A stretch of 15,415 nt of DNA from Rhodoferax sp. (GTDB taxonomy: Bacteria > Pseudomonadota > Gammaproteobacteria > Burkholderiales > Burkholderiaceae), in contig JAQGNA010000475.1 in the NCBI GenBank assembly GCA_028292075.1, forward strand, positions 1-15,415, given 5' to 3'. Below, piece after piece: positions 6,311-13,725 of the stretch; position 1 is the stretch's first letter, and every line of letters starts with the position of its first letter. The position numbers and the translations under genes are program-made. The notes under the pieces were generated by a model that saw nothing but the letters and a program-made list of their open reading frames with translations, searched no databases and had not been told where the DNA came from.

Positions 6311-8875
6311 TCAGAAGGTCTTGACGAAGGCGATGAGCGCGCGCTTGTCGTCGTCGCTCAACACCGGCTCGGTGCCGAAGGCGCGCTCGTCGGCGCTCAG
6401 GCCCTGCTGCTGGTTGAATTCGGCGGTGCCGAAGTAATGCCCGCGGTTCACCACGAAGTCGGGGCATTTGCTCAGCCGCAGCATGGGGGCCTTGAGCTCG
6501 GCGAACCGCGCGCGCAGGGCTTCGTCGTCGGCATCCTTGGGCACGTTGGCCAGGTTGCTTCTGAGCCGGACCAGCAGCTCGCCCACGTCGCGCACATGCG
6601 TGGCGATGGCGGCCGGGTCGTCGCTTTCGGCGCGCAGCTTGAGGTTGGCGATCAGGTTCACCGGCACGCCCTTGGGGATCGGGCCCAGCACCACGTCGCC
6701 GCCTTCGCCCACCAGCCACGGCAGCCAGCGGTGCAGCTTGCCCTGCAGCGGCCGCACGGCCTCGGGCACGAAGCCGGTCGGAATGGTCACCGTGCTGCGT
6801 TCGGTGGTGCGGTCGATGGTGCCGGGCAGCTTGTCGCCCAGCACCGTGTCGCGCTCGCGTTTCTCGGGCCACAGCAGTTGCTCGATGGACGCGTCGAACA
6901 CCTTCATGCGGGCCGCCACCGAAGGGCTTTGGTCGAACGGTCCGAGCGTGTTGTTGAGCAGCAGCGGCGCGGTGGACCAGACGCTGATCAGCGACGGGAC
7001 ACGGGTGTAGCCACGCCCGCCGGCCGGCATCAGGTAGGGCACGGGCGCCGCGGTGAACGGGTCGCTGATGGTCACCGTGCCGACCGACGGCAGCTGCTTG
7101 TACGAGGTCGAGGAGAAGTCGTTCCAGATGTTGCCGGCCAGCGCGTTGGTGGCCAGCGGGCTGCACAGGTTGGTGCGCAGCAGCGTCGAGGGAATGCGGG
7201 CTTCGGTCGACAGGTAGTTGCCCTGCAGGAAGTCGGGCGCCTGCACGATCTGCCGCATCTGCGCCTTGTAGCCTTCGGTCTGGGTCCAGGTCCAGTAGCG
7301 TTTGAAACAGTCGAGGTAAGCCGCGCCGGCGCATTTTTGCGGCGACAGGCCGATGTCGGCTGGCGGTGCTGGCGCCTTGCTCGAATGGCATCGCGCGCAG
7401 GTGTCGGCGAACACGGCCTTGCCGCGTTCCACGGTGGTGGCGTCGGCGGCCAGGTAGGCTGCGCCGCCGGGCGCGTCCTTCAGGTGATCGGGCTGCGCGG
7501 CCTTGAGGAAGAACAGCGCGGTGTCGGGCGTGCCGGCCTCGGTGGCCTGCCAGTAGGACGAGTTCTTCTGCGCGGTAGCGATGTGGATCGGTGTGATCGT
7601 CTGGCCACCGACGATGGGGTTGAAGTGGCGCAGCCATTCCTCGCTGTACAGGCCGATGTTGAGGTGCACGCGGTTCAGCGCCCCGAGCAGGCCCACCGAG
7701 TCGGCGCCGTCCTTCAGCACATGCGGCGTGCGCACGGTGCTGCTGGGCTTGTCGTAGAACCCCGTGAGCGGGCCGGTGGTGATGAAGTCGTTGAACTGCT
7801 TGTTGTCGACCTCGCCGCCTTCGAGCTTTTCATGCCACAGCCTGTTGGCCAGGCCCATGCGCGCGTTGAAGTCGTACACCGCGTTCATGGTGCGCGGGTT
7901 GTTGATGTTGTCGGTGGAGATGAGCGAGGTGTCCATCGCGCCCGGCCGGAAAGTGTGCGCCAGCTGGAACATGTAGTTCTTCTGCCCTTCGGGCTTGTTG
8001 GCGTTATGGATGAACAGCCGGTCAACCCACATGTACTGCGCGCCCACCGAGGAACTCAGGTTGGCGAACTTGGGGTGACCTGGGTCCTCGGGCGGGTTCA
8101 CCGGGCTGGGCCCGACGTGGCAGAAACCGCAGCTCATGCCGACGCGGTAGGGGCGCACCAGGTCCTGTCGGTTGTAGTAGGCCGGGTCGGTGTAGTACTT
8201 CTCGGCGTCCCATGCCTTGGCGGCTTTTTCGTCGAAGTCGGGATTGGCAAACAGTCGCAGGCCGACGATGCCGGTGGCCTCGCCGTAGAACGAGCCGACC
8301 GGCTGCGTCGTGCCGTCGCCCAGTGGCTTGCCGCGCGCGCCAATGGCCACGCCGGGGTACTTGGCCGCGTCCTCGAACGGGTCGGGCGCGCAGCCCGCGG
8401 CGCGTTGGTCCAGCCACAGGCCGCGGTGCTTGGCGTCGGGCCCCTGGGCGTTGTCGAAGCAGGGTTCGTTGACCAGGCCGAGGTAGTCCCAGCGGTTCGC
8501 GCGCCCATAGCCCTGGCTCGGGTGCGAGCTGATGGCTTTCAGCAGATCCATGGCGCCGAAGGTGGCGCTGGTCATGTGGTCCCAGAGGCGGTCGTTTCCG
8601 CCCGTCCAGACGATCCACATGTTGCGGCCGGCCACCTCTTGCGGGGTCAGGGCGATGCCGCCGTCCATGTCGTGGAAGTAGTCTTCGGTGGCATGTGGAA
8701 ACGAGGCGGCGGTACGCCTGGCCAGGCGGGCTTCATCGAGCACGTCGCCGGCGGGCGGGGTCTTGCCGCAGGCGCCGAGCACCAGGGCCGCCATCAGCAC
8801 CGGCCACCGGCCCATGGCGCATGGCGCCCACCCTGTGCGGCTTCGACGCGCCGCCATGCCTGCCTTGCCTGCCAT
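6311..8875 (-). CDS. Di-haem c-type cytochrome lipoprotein, CcpA/MauG-RoxA-like
   Basis: An 854-residue exported protein. After a basic start comes a hydrophobic stretch ending in the lipobox LVLGAC, so Cys36 should be lipidated and the protein anchored on the periplasmic side. Two covalent haem sites are visible: CGFCH (249-253) and CARCH (493-497). The segment TRVPSLISVWSTAPLLLNN (624-642) and the ending LSDDDKRALIAFVKTF (839-854) resemble the C-terminal domain of di-haem cytochrome c peroxidase, MauG and RoxA-type oxygenases. In many relatives the first of these reads TAPYLHNG; here His is replaced by Leu. It is far longer than classical CcpA (about 320-350 residues) and nearer RoxA in size. 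The start is fixed by AGAGGAGG 5 nt upstream. Role is open: terminal electron carrier, peroxidase or oxygenase. It is the first gene of the operon, followed by the GMC gene after 13 bp. Family is confident, reaction is not. Confidence 0.9.
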   Translation of the reverse strand: MAGKAGMAARRSRTGWAPCAMGRWPVLMAALVLGACGKTPPAGDVLDEARLARRTAASFPHATEDYFHDMDGGIALTPQEVAGRNMWIVWTGGNDRLWDHMTSATFGAMDLLKAISSHPSQGYGRANRWDYLGLVNEPCFDNAQGPDAKHRGLWLDQRAAGCAPDPFEDAAKYPGVAIGARGKPLGDGTTQPVGSFYGEATGIVGLRLFANPDFDEKAAKAWDAEKYYTDPAYYNRQDLVRPYRVGMSCGFCHVGPSPVNPPEDPGHPKFANLSSSVGAQYMWVDRLFIHNANKPEGQKNYMFQLAHTFRPGAMDTSLISTDNINNPRTMNAVYDFNARMGLANRLWHEKLEGGEVDNKQFNDFITTGPLTGFYDKPSSTVRTPHVLKDGADSVGLLGALNRVHLNIGLYSEEWLRHFNPIVGGQTITPIHIATAQKNSSYWQATEAGTPDTALFFLKAAQPDHLKDAPGGAAYLAADATTVERGKAVFADTCARCHSSKAPAPPADIGLSPQKCAGAAYLDCFKRYWTWTQTEGYKAQMRQIVQAPDFLQGNYLSTEARIPSTLLRTNLCSPLATNALAGNIWNDFSSTSYKQLPSVGTVTISDPFTAAPVPYLMPAGGRGYTRVPSLISVWSTAPLLLNNTLGPFDQSPSVAARMKVFDASIEQLLWPEKRERDTVLGDKLPGTIDRTTERSTVTIPTGFVPEAVRPLQGKLHRWLPWLVGEGGDVVLGPIPKGVPVNLIANLKLRAESDDPAAIATHVRDVGELLVRLRSNLANVPKDADDEALRARFAELKAPMLRLSKCPDFVVNRGHYFGTAEFNQQQGLSADERAFGTEPVLSDDDKRALIAFVKTF

Positions 8876-8880
8876 GCCAT

Positions 8881-8888
8881 CCTCCTCT
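8881..8888 (-). promoter_or_regulatory. Strong ribosome binding site of the di-haem cytochrome gene
   Basis: AGAGGAGG on the minus strand, 5 nt before ATG 8875. An overlapping out-of-frame ATG at 8880 directly abuts this element and is too close to be used. Later in-frame ATGs in the signal region lack such a site. Confidence 0.65.
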
Positions 8889-9001
8889 TGCCGGTGACCG
8901 GCATCGGAACTCGACTGTGCTGGTGCCGAAGGGCGCGGAACGGCCCCTTCGGAAAGCCGCTGTCTTCGGGGGGCGGCAACCCGGGAATTTGCGATCGAAC
9001 A

Positions 9002-9020
9002 TTGCGCTTTCCGGGCGCAA
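9002..9020. promoter_or_regulatory. Inverted repeat in the redox-operon promoter region
   Basis: Perfect 6-bp arms TTGCGC and GCGCAA with a 7-nt spacer, in the 208-bp gap (8876-9083) between the MarC stop and the first redox-operon gene. On the minus strand a weak -35-like TTTACT (9027-9022) is followed after 17 nt by CAATGT (9004-8999), which is a poor -10. The repeat would sit in this spacer and could be an operator. The promoter call is tentative; the repeat itself is directly seen. The rest of the gap shows no gene. Confidence 0.4.
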
Positions 9021-9083
9021 AAGTAAAGTGGCGGCGGACGAGCTGCCGCAGGGCTTACCCCAACGGAGGGAAGCGGACGCTGG

Positions 9084-9725
9084 CTACAGGCTGCGCCCCA
9101 GGATGGGGAACAGCTTGTGCAGGCCGTCGGCCATCACTTCGACCGACAGCGCGGCCAGGATCAGGCCCATGAGGCGCGTCATCACGTTGATGCCGGTCTT
9201 GCCCAGGATGCGTGCGATGGGCTCGGCCAGCAGGAAGCACAGCGCCGTGGCCAGCCCGATCACCACGCCGTAGCCCACCAAAGTCAGCAGCTGGAGAAAA
9301 TCCTTGGCCTTGTCGGCATAGATCACCACCGTGGACATGCTGGCCGGTCCGGTGAGCAGGGGAATCGTCAGCGGCACCACCGCGATGGAATCGCCTACCG
9401 AGGCGCGGTCGGCCGCCTGGCGCATTTCCTCGGGTGTGGACTTGGCCTCGGCCGGCTGGGCGTTCAACATGCTCAGCGCGCTGGTCAGCAGCAGCATGCC
9501 GCCACCCACCTGGAAGCTGGCCAGCGAGATGTTGAAGAAGTCGAGGATCTGCAGGCCCAGCAGCGCGCTGGTGGCGATGACCACGAAGGCGCTGAAGGAC
9601 GACACCCAGATCGTGCGCCGCCGTTCGTGCGAGGAGAAGCCCGCCGTGTAGTGGATGAAGAACGGCACGATGGCCAGCGGGTTGACGATGGCCAGCAAGG
9701 TCAGCAGGGGCTTGTAGTCGATCAT
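9084..9725 (-). CDS. MarC-family integral membrane protein
   Basis: A 213-residue, strongly hydrophobic inner-membrane protein with about six predicted membrane segments. Family features visible are IVNPLAIVPFF near the N-terminus (13-23), PLTIPLLTGPAS in the middle (118-129) and RLMGLILAALSVEVM near the end (184-198); length agrees with the family norm of about 200-220 residues. MarC was once linked to multiple antibiotic resistance, but that link was withdrawn and the transport substrate is unknown. Its ATG 9725 overlaps the stop of the dehydrogenase gene as ATGA and no Shine-Dalgarno precedes it, so translation is probably coupled. A larger ORF extends this frame upstream to 10115, but it lies within the dehydrogenase gene. 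Nothing in the neighbourhood clarifies the substrate. Confidence 0.93.
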   Translation of the reverse strand: MIDYKPLLTLLAIVNPLAIVPFFIHYTAGFSSHERRRTIWVSSFSAFVVIATSALLGLQILDFFNISLASFQVGGGMLLLTSALSMLNAQPAEAKSTPEEMRQAADRASVGDSIAVVPLTIPLLTGPASMSTVVIYADKAKDFLQLLTLVGYGVVIGLATALCFLLAEPIARILGKTGINVMTRLMGLILAALSVEVMADGLHKLFPILGRSL

Positions 9726-10513
9726 CGGCCGCCCGATACATCGAGCAGCGCCATCGTCGTGTAGCTCGCTTCTTCCGACAACAGCCAGACGATGGCATTG
9801 GCCACTTCCAGGGCGGAGCCGCCGCGCTGCATGGGCACCAGGTGCTGCAGGTCGCGTACGCGGTCGGGCAGGCCGCCCGAGGCATGGATCTCGGTCTCGA
9901 TCAGGCCGGGACGCACCGCGTTCACGCGGATGCCCTCGGCCGCCACTTCCTTGGCCAGGCCCAGGGTGAACGCGTCGATGGCCCCCTTGGCCGCGGCATA
10001 GTCGACGTACTGGCCCGGCGAGCCCAGCCGCGCCGCCGCGCTCGAGACATTGACGATGGCGCCACCCTGGCCGCCGTAGCGGGTGCTCATGCGGCGCACT
10101 GCCTCGCGGGCGCAAAGGAAGCTGCCGATCACGTTGATGTCGAACATGCGCTTGAGCCGGGCGAAGCTCATCTCGGCCACGGTGCTGGCCGCATCGACCA
10201 CGCCGGCGTTGTTGACCAGCGCCGTGAGCGGGCCCAGCTTGGCGTCGATGCGAGCGAACATGGCAAGCACCTGTGCCTCGTCGGCCACATCGGCCTGCAC
10301 GCTGATGGCACGGCCACCGGGCAAGGCGCGAATCTGTCGCACCACTTCGTCGGCCGCCAGCGAATTGGCGCTGTAGTTGACGGCGACGGCATAGCCCTTT
10401 TGCGCGGCCAGCAGCGCCGTGGCGGCGCCGATGCCGCGGCTGCCGCCGGTGACCAGCACCACGCGGCCGGCCGGCACGTCATCGGCTGGCGACCGTTGTT
10501 CGAATGTGTCCAA
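9722..10513 (-). CDS. Short-chain dehydrogenase/reductase, FabG-like, TTG start
   Basis: A 263-residue NAD(P)-dependent oxidoreductase of the classical SDR family. Visible are the cofactor motif TGGSRGIG (22-29), NNAG (101-104), the catalytic serine in NVSSAA (Ser157 or Ser158), and the YxxxK pair Tyr172/Lys176 in DYAAAKG, followed by the PG motif in RVNAVRPGLIETE. All catalytic residues are present, so it should be active; the substrate is unknown and many FabG-like SDRs are annotated only generically. The start is TTG 10513, supported by AGGAGG (10520-10525) at a 6-nt spacing; there is no in-frame ATG nearby upstream, and the Rossmann motif begins too soon to allow a much later start. Its last codon overlaps the MarC gene by 4 bp. 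The pair is transcribed away from the dienelactone hydrolase gene. Confidence 0.94.
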   Translation of the reverse strand: MDTFEQRSPADDVPAGRVVLVTGGSRGIGAATALLAAQKGYAVAVNYSANSLAADEVVRQIRALPGGRAISVQADVADEAQVLAMFARIDAKLGPLTALVNNAGVVDAASTVAEMSFARLKRMFDINVIGSFLCAREAVRRMSTRYGGQGGAIVNVSSAAARLGSPGQYVDYAAAKGAIDAFTLGLAKEVAAEGIRVNAVRPGLIETEIHASGGLPDRVRDLQHLVPMQRGGSALEVANAIVWLLSEEASYTTMALLDVSGGR

Positions 10514-10519
10514 GACCTG

Positions 10520-10525
10520 CCTCCT
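10520..10525 (-). promoter_or_regulatory. Ribosome binding site supporting a TTG start
   Basis: A full AGGAGG on the minus strand, 6 nt before the TTG at 10513. A consensus site at ideal spacing is the main reason to accept the non-ATG start of the SDR gene. An AT-rich patch just upstream (about 10535-10552) may hold its promoter, but I see no convincing -35/-10 pair. Confidence 0.65.
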
Positions 10526-10632
10526 GCAGAATGAAGATTTTTAGGATAAAACAGCCCTCCCGCCGGGGCCGCTCATCATAGGCGGCAACCAGGGTTCAGC
10601 CCAGTCCACCCACCTCGACAGAAAGAATTCCA

Positions 10633-11325
10633 ATGGCCTCTTCCGACATCACCCTCACCGCCGCAGACGGTTTCAGCTTTCCCGCCTATGTGGCCGAGCC
10701 TTCCGGCCCCGCGAAGGGCGCCATCGTCGTGCTACAGGAAATTTTTGGCGTGAACTCGCACATCCGCTCGGTGGCCGACGGCTATGCCGCAGAGGGCTAC
10801 CTGGCGATCGCGCCGTCGACCTTCCACCGGGTGCAGCAGGGCGTCAACCTGGGCTACACCGGCCCCGACATGCAGGCCGGCATGGCGCTGAAGGCGGCTG
10901 TCGAGGCGCTGCCGGAGCCAGGGGTCATGCAGGACATCCAGGCCGCCATCGACCATGCGACAAAGACAGGCGGCGGCAAGACCGGCCTGGTCGGGTTCTG
11001 CTGGGGCGGCCTGCTGACCTGGCGTGGCGCCTGCGCCCTCAAGGGCCTGGCCGCGGCGGTCCCGTACTACGGTGGTGGCATGACGGTCGGCGCCGAGGTC
11101 GACCGCAAGCCGCTGGTGCCGGTGCTGGCGCATTTCGGCGAGAAGGACAGCCACATTCCGGTGGACTCGGTGCATGCGTTCGCCAAGGCCCACCCTGAAG
11201 TGGAAGTGCATGTCTATGCGGCCGACCACGGTTTCAATTGCGACCAGCGCGGCTCCTTTGACGCGCCGGCGGCCCAGCTGGCGCGCCAGCGCACCCTGGC
11301 GTTTTTTGCAAAACACGTAGGCTGA
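10633..11325 (+). CDS. Dienelactone hydrolase-family alpha/beta hydrolase
   Basis: A 230-residue cytoplasmic alpha/beta hydrolase of the length usual for carboxymethylenebutenolidase-type enzymes. The Cys-Asp-His triad of the family is in place: nucleophile elbow GFCWGG with Cys123, Asp172 in FGEKDSHIP, and His199 in ADHGFNC. QEIFGVN (35-41) carries Glu36, which in dienelactone hydrolase interacts with the nucleophilic cysteine. Classical members hydrolyse dienelactone in chloroaromatic degradation, but no other gene of that pathway is visible here, so the physiological substrate is open. The ATG at 10633 has only a weak purine stretch (AGAAAGAA) upstream. The gene diverges from the SDR-MarC unit across 119 bp. 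It ends with no obvious terminator before the lipoprotein gene. Confidence 0.93.
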   Translation: MASSDITLTAADGFSFPAYVAEPSGPAKGAIVVLQEIFGVNSHIRSVADGYAAEGYLAIAPSTFHRVQQGVNLGYTGPDMQAGMALKAAVEALPEPGVMQDIQAAIDHATKTGGGKTGLVGFCWGGLLTWRGACALKGLAAAVPYYGGGMTVGAEVDRKPLVPVLAHFGEKDSHIPVDSVHAFAKAHPEVEVHVYAADHGFNCDQRGSFDAPAAQLARQRTLAFFAKHVG

Positions 11326-11449
11326 GACCGCGACCGCTGCGGGTTTACCGGCATTTACAGAACTTCATCGGCGGCACGGCACTCGAAACAGGGAACTGGG
11401 GTTCAATCCAGTGCATGACGCGATTTTGCCGTCCTTGATGGAGACAACG

Positions 11450-11926
11450 ATGAAGATCCTCACCACCGCCGCACTGACGGCTTCCGTGGCGGTGCTGTCG
11501 GGTTGCGCCGTGTACCCGGCTGACGGCACTTATTACAACGAACCTGGCTACTACCGCAGCGCGCCGCCGGTCTATTACGAACCGGCGCCGATCTACGGCG
11601 CGCCTCCGGTGTATTACGGGCCCGGACCGGTCATCATCGACCGCGGCAACTGGGACCGCGATCGCCGCGGCGACCGCGACCGGTACAACCGCGGAAATGG
11701 CAATTATGGGAACCATGGCAACTACGGCAACCACGACCGGGACGGCCGTGATGGGCGTGGCGGCCAGGACGGGCGCCCGCCGCGCGTCGAGGGCGGCCGG
11801 CCGCCACCACCGGTGGCGCAGCCCGCACCGAGGCCGCCACAGGGCGATTACGGCCGTCAACCCGACACCCGGCCAGGCAGCAACCTGCGTTACCAGGGAC
11901 GCCCTGAAATCCGCGGCAACGACTGA
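11450..11926 (+). CDS. Low-complexity Tyr/Pro/Gly-rich lipoprotein
   Basis: A 158-residue predicted lipoprotein. The signal peptide ends in the lipobox VLSGC with Cys19 as the lipidation site. The mature part is low complexity: a Pro/Tyr region with repeated PPVYY (39-43 and 52-56), a charged Arg/Asp section (about 69-81), Asn/Gly/His repeats with NYGNHG and NYGNHD (85-95), then Gly/Arg/Asp and Pro-rich segments. No domain or catalytic motif is visible, so it is probably an envelope or surface lipoprotein of unknown role. ATG 11450 is chosen because GGAG lies 6 nt upstream and the lipobox then falls at a normal distance; the longer frame from 11411 would add 13 non-signal residues. It stands 124 bp after the hydrolase gene and 81 bp before the GST gene. 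Confidence 0.8.
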   Translation: MKILTTAALTASVAVLSGCAVYPADGTYYNEPGYYRSAPPVYYEPAPIYGAPPVYYGPGPVIIDRGNWDRDRRGDRDRYNRGNGNYGNHGNYGNHDRDGRDGRGGQDGRPPRVEGGRPPPPVAQPAPRPPQGDYGRQPDTRPGSNLRYQGRPEIRGND

Positions 11927-12007
11927 CCCGGCGAGCTGGTCTTCGCCAACCGGCCGGCGGCGCGAGGGGCGTCTCTTGCCCTTCCTCCGACTTTCTCGCA
12001 AGATTCC

Positions 12008-12655
12008 ATGATCGAACTCCACTACTACCCCAGCAACGCCAGCATGGCGCCCCACCTCCTGCTCGAGGAACTCGGCGTGCCGTACCGGTTGCGCCTGGTC
12101 GACCGCACGGTGGACGCGCACAAGGCCGAGGCCTACCTGGCGCTCAATCCGAACGGGCTGATCCCGGTGCTGCAGGATGGCGGGCAGGTGCTGTACGAGG
12201 CCGCCGCGATCTGCCTGCACCTGGTCGACACGCATCCTGCGGCTGGCCTGGCACCGGCGCTCGGCACCAACGAAAGGGCTCACTTTTACAAGTGGCTGGT
12301 GTGGATGACCAATTCGCTGCAGGCCACGCTCACGCTGTATTTCTACCCCGAGCGCTGGGCTTCGCCAGACCAGTTGCAGGGCGCCACGGCGCTCAAGGCG
12401 CGTGCCGAGGCCAAGGTTGGCCAATTGCTCGACCAGGTCGAGGCGGAGTTCGCGCGGCATGGCGGCCCCTGGCTGCTGGGCGAGCACTACACCGCGCTCG
12501 ATCCCTACCTGCTGATGCTGTGCCGCTGGACCCGCGAGTTCGGCCGCCCCGCCCGGAGCCTGCCGCAGCTTGGCCCCTACCTGCACCGCATGCTGCAGCG
12601 GCCCGCCGTACAGAAGGTCTTCGAGACCGAGCAGATCAAGGCGCCGTTCGTCTGA
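12008..12655 (+). CDS. Glutathione S-transferase-family protein
   Basis: A 215-residue cytosolic GST-like protein. The N-terminal thioredoxin-like domain shows the beta1-alpha1 segment YYPSNASMAPH (6-16), LNPNGLIPVL with the cis-proline typical of the fold (Pro54), and YEAAAICLHL (63-72), where an E-S or E-A pair normally contacts glutathione. The alpha-helical C-terminal domain includes GPWLLGEHYTALDPYL, matching the conserved G-x-x-x-T-x-x-D-x-x-L pattern of GSTs. Against beta-class GSTs, the catalytic Cys of SPGACS aligns with Ala11 here; Ser12 is a possible replacement. Function could be conjugation, peroxide reduction or ligand handling. The ATG has no strong Shine-Dalgarno. It converges on the LysR gene across 71 bp that shows short inverted repeats but no clear terminator. 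Confidence 0.92.
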   Translation: MIELHYYPSNASMAPHLLLEELGVPYRLRLVDRTVDAHKAEAYLALNPNGLIPVLQDGGQVLYEAAAICLHLVDTHPAAGLAPALGTNERAHFYKWLVWMTNSLQATLTLYFYPERWASPDQLQGATALKARAEAKVGQLLDQVEAEFARHGGPWLLGEHYTALDPYLLMLCRWTREFGRPARSLPQLGPYLHRMLQRPAVQKVFETEQIKAPFV

Positions 12656-12726
12656 AATGCATTTGGCGGATGTTCAATGGACGTCCGCCGGTCGCCGGAA
12701 AGGCCCCGCTGCGTGTGGCCGGCGTG

Positions 12727-13614
12727 TCAGTCGATCCGCCAGCGTTCCTCCAGAAAAGCAAGTAGCGCCTTGAGGGCCGCGCTGTTGTGGCGGCGCTGGG
12801 TGTAGGCGGCATGCAGCCACAGATCGTCGGGGCTGCAGCCTGGCAACACCGCCTCCAGGCTGCCGTTGTCCAGCAAGTCCTGCACCAGCAGCCGCGGCAG
12901 GCAAATCACGCCCATGCCTTGCAGCGCCATGTGCACCAAGGGCACCGCGTCGGTGGCGTCCATGCGGCTCCGCAGGGCGACACGCTGGATTTCGCCGTCG
13001 ATCAGGAAGCGCCATTCCGGATGCGGACCGATCAGCGAATATGTGAGCGCGTCATGCGAGGCCAGGTCATCGGGATGCGTCGGCGCGCCGTGTTCCTGCC
13101 AGTAGGCGGGCGTGGCGCACACCACCATCTCGATGCGCTGCAACTTGCGCACGATCAGGTTCGAATCGGTGATGCGGCCGATGCGCAGTGCGACGTCGAC
13201 GCCTTCTTCCACCATGTCCACGGTGCGGTTGTCCAGGTAGAGGCTGACACAGACTTCCGGATAGCGCTTCATGAAGTCGGCCAACGCGGCGGGCAGCCGA
13301 ATCGTGCCCAGGCCGTGCGGGGCGGTCAGCCGGACGCGGCCCGTGGGCTCACGCGAGCGCTGCATGAGTTCATCGCGCGTGAGCGCCATCATGTCCATCA
13401 GGGGTTGGCTGCGTTCCAGCAACAGGCTGCCTGCATCGGTCAGGCTGACGGTGCGTGTGCTCCGGTTCAACAGGCGCGTGCCGAGCCGCGCCTCGAGTTG
13501 GGCGACGTACTTGCTGACGTTGGCCTTGGAGACGTCGAGGTCGCGTGCGGCGATGGAGAAGCTGGCGCGGGCAGCCACCGCGCGAAAGGTGCGAATGAGT
13601 TCCAGGGTGTCCAT
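12727..13614 (-). CDS. LysR-type transcriptional regulator
   Basis: A 295-residue LysR-family regulator of normal length. The winged helix-turn-helix covers about residues 1-60: FRAVAARASFSIAARDLDVSKANVSKYVAQLEARLGTRLL pattern with the invariant LE.RLG.RLL..STR..SLTDAG core. A linker helix follows, then the effector-binding domain from about residue 92 (GRVRLTAPHGLG) to the end. The effector is unknown. ATG 13614 is preceded by a weak GGAA and by a perfect inverted repeat immediately upstream, which may be an autoregulatory site. The gene diverges from the DUF4148 gene 212 bp away, the usual geometry for a LysR regulator and its target; regulation of that neighbour is inference. Its 3' end converges on the GST gene. 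Confidence 0.94.
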   Translation of the reverse strand: MDTLELIRTFRAVAARASFSIAARDLDVSKANVSKYVAQLEARLGTRLLNRSTRTVSLTDAGSLLLERSQPLMDMMALTRDELMQRSREPTGRVRLTAPHGLGTIRLPAALADFMKRYPEVCVSLYLDNRTVDMVEEGVDVALRIGRITDSNLIVRKLQRIEMVVCATPAYWQEHGAPTHPDDLASHDALTYSLIGPHPEWRFLIDGEIQRVALRSRMDATDAVPLVHMALQGMGVICLPRLLVQDLLDNGSLEAVLPGCSPDDLWLHAAYTQRRHNSAALKALLAFLEERWRID

Positions 13615-13633
13615 TGTTTCCAGACTCGAAACA
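13615..13633. promoter_or_regulatory. Perfect inverted repeat at the lysR-type gene start, candidate LysR box
   Basis: TGTTTC (13615-13620), 7-nt spacer, GAAACA (13628-13633). The inner TTC-N7-GAA has the T-N11-A form of LysR-family operators. It touches the regulator's start codon at 13614, so binding here would block its own transcription or translation initiation region. The symmetry is seen directly; the role is inferred. Confidence 0.5.
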
Positions 13634-13725
13634 GAGATGTTCCGTTTGCACCAGTTTAAAAGCTGAACCTAAAGACCTATCTGTAATTCACAGAGAGTGC
13701 AAGGTTGCAAACCCTGTATATGAAA

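Noticed and set aside
6296..9172. Plus-strand open frame of 958 codons opposite the cytochrome gene
   Set aside because: The minus-strand frame has a lipobox, two CXXCH motifs and a strong ribosome site. The opposite frame is compositionally biased with no recognisable domain; high GC removes stops from antisense frames.
11326..11449. Possible promoter or terminator before the lipoprotein gene
   Set aside because: Only a 4-bp weak stem near 11330-11345 and no good -35/-10 pair.
12656..12726. Possible terminator between the convergent GST and LysR genes
   Set aside because: Short GC-rich inverted repeats occur, but none has a convincing stem with a T-run.
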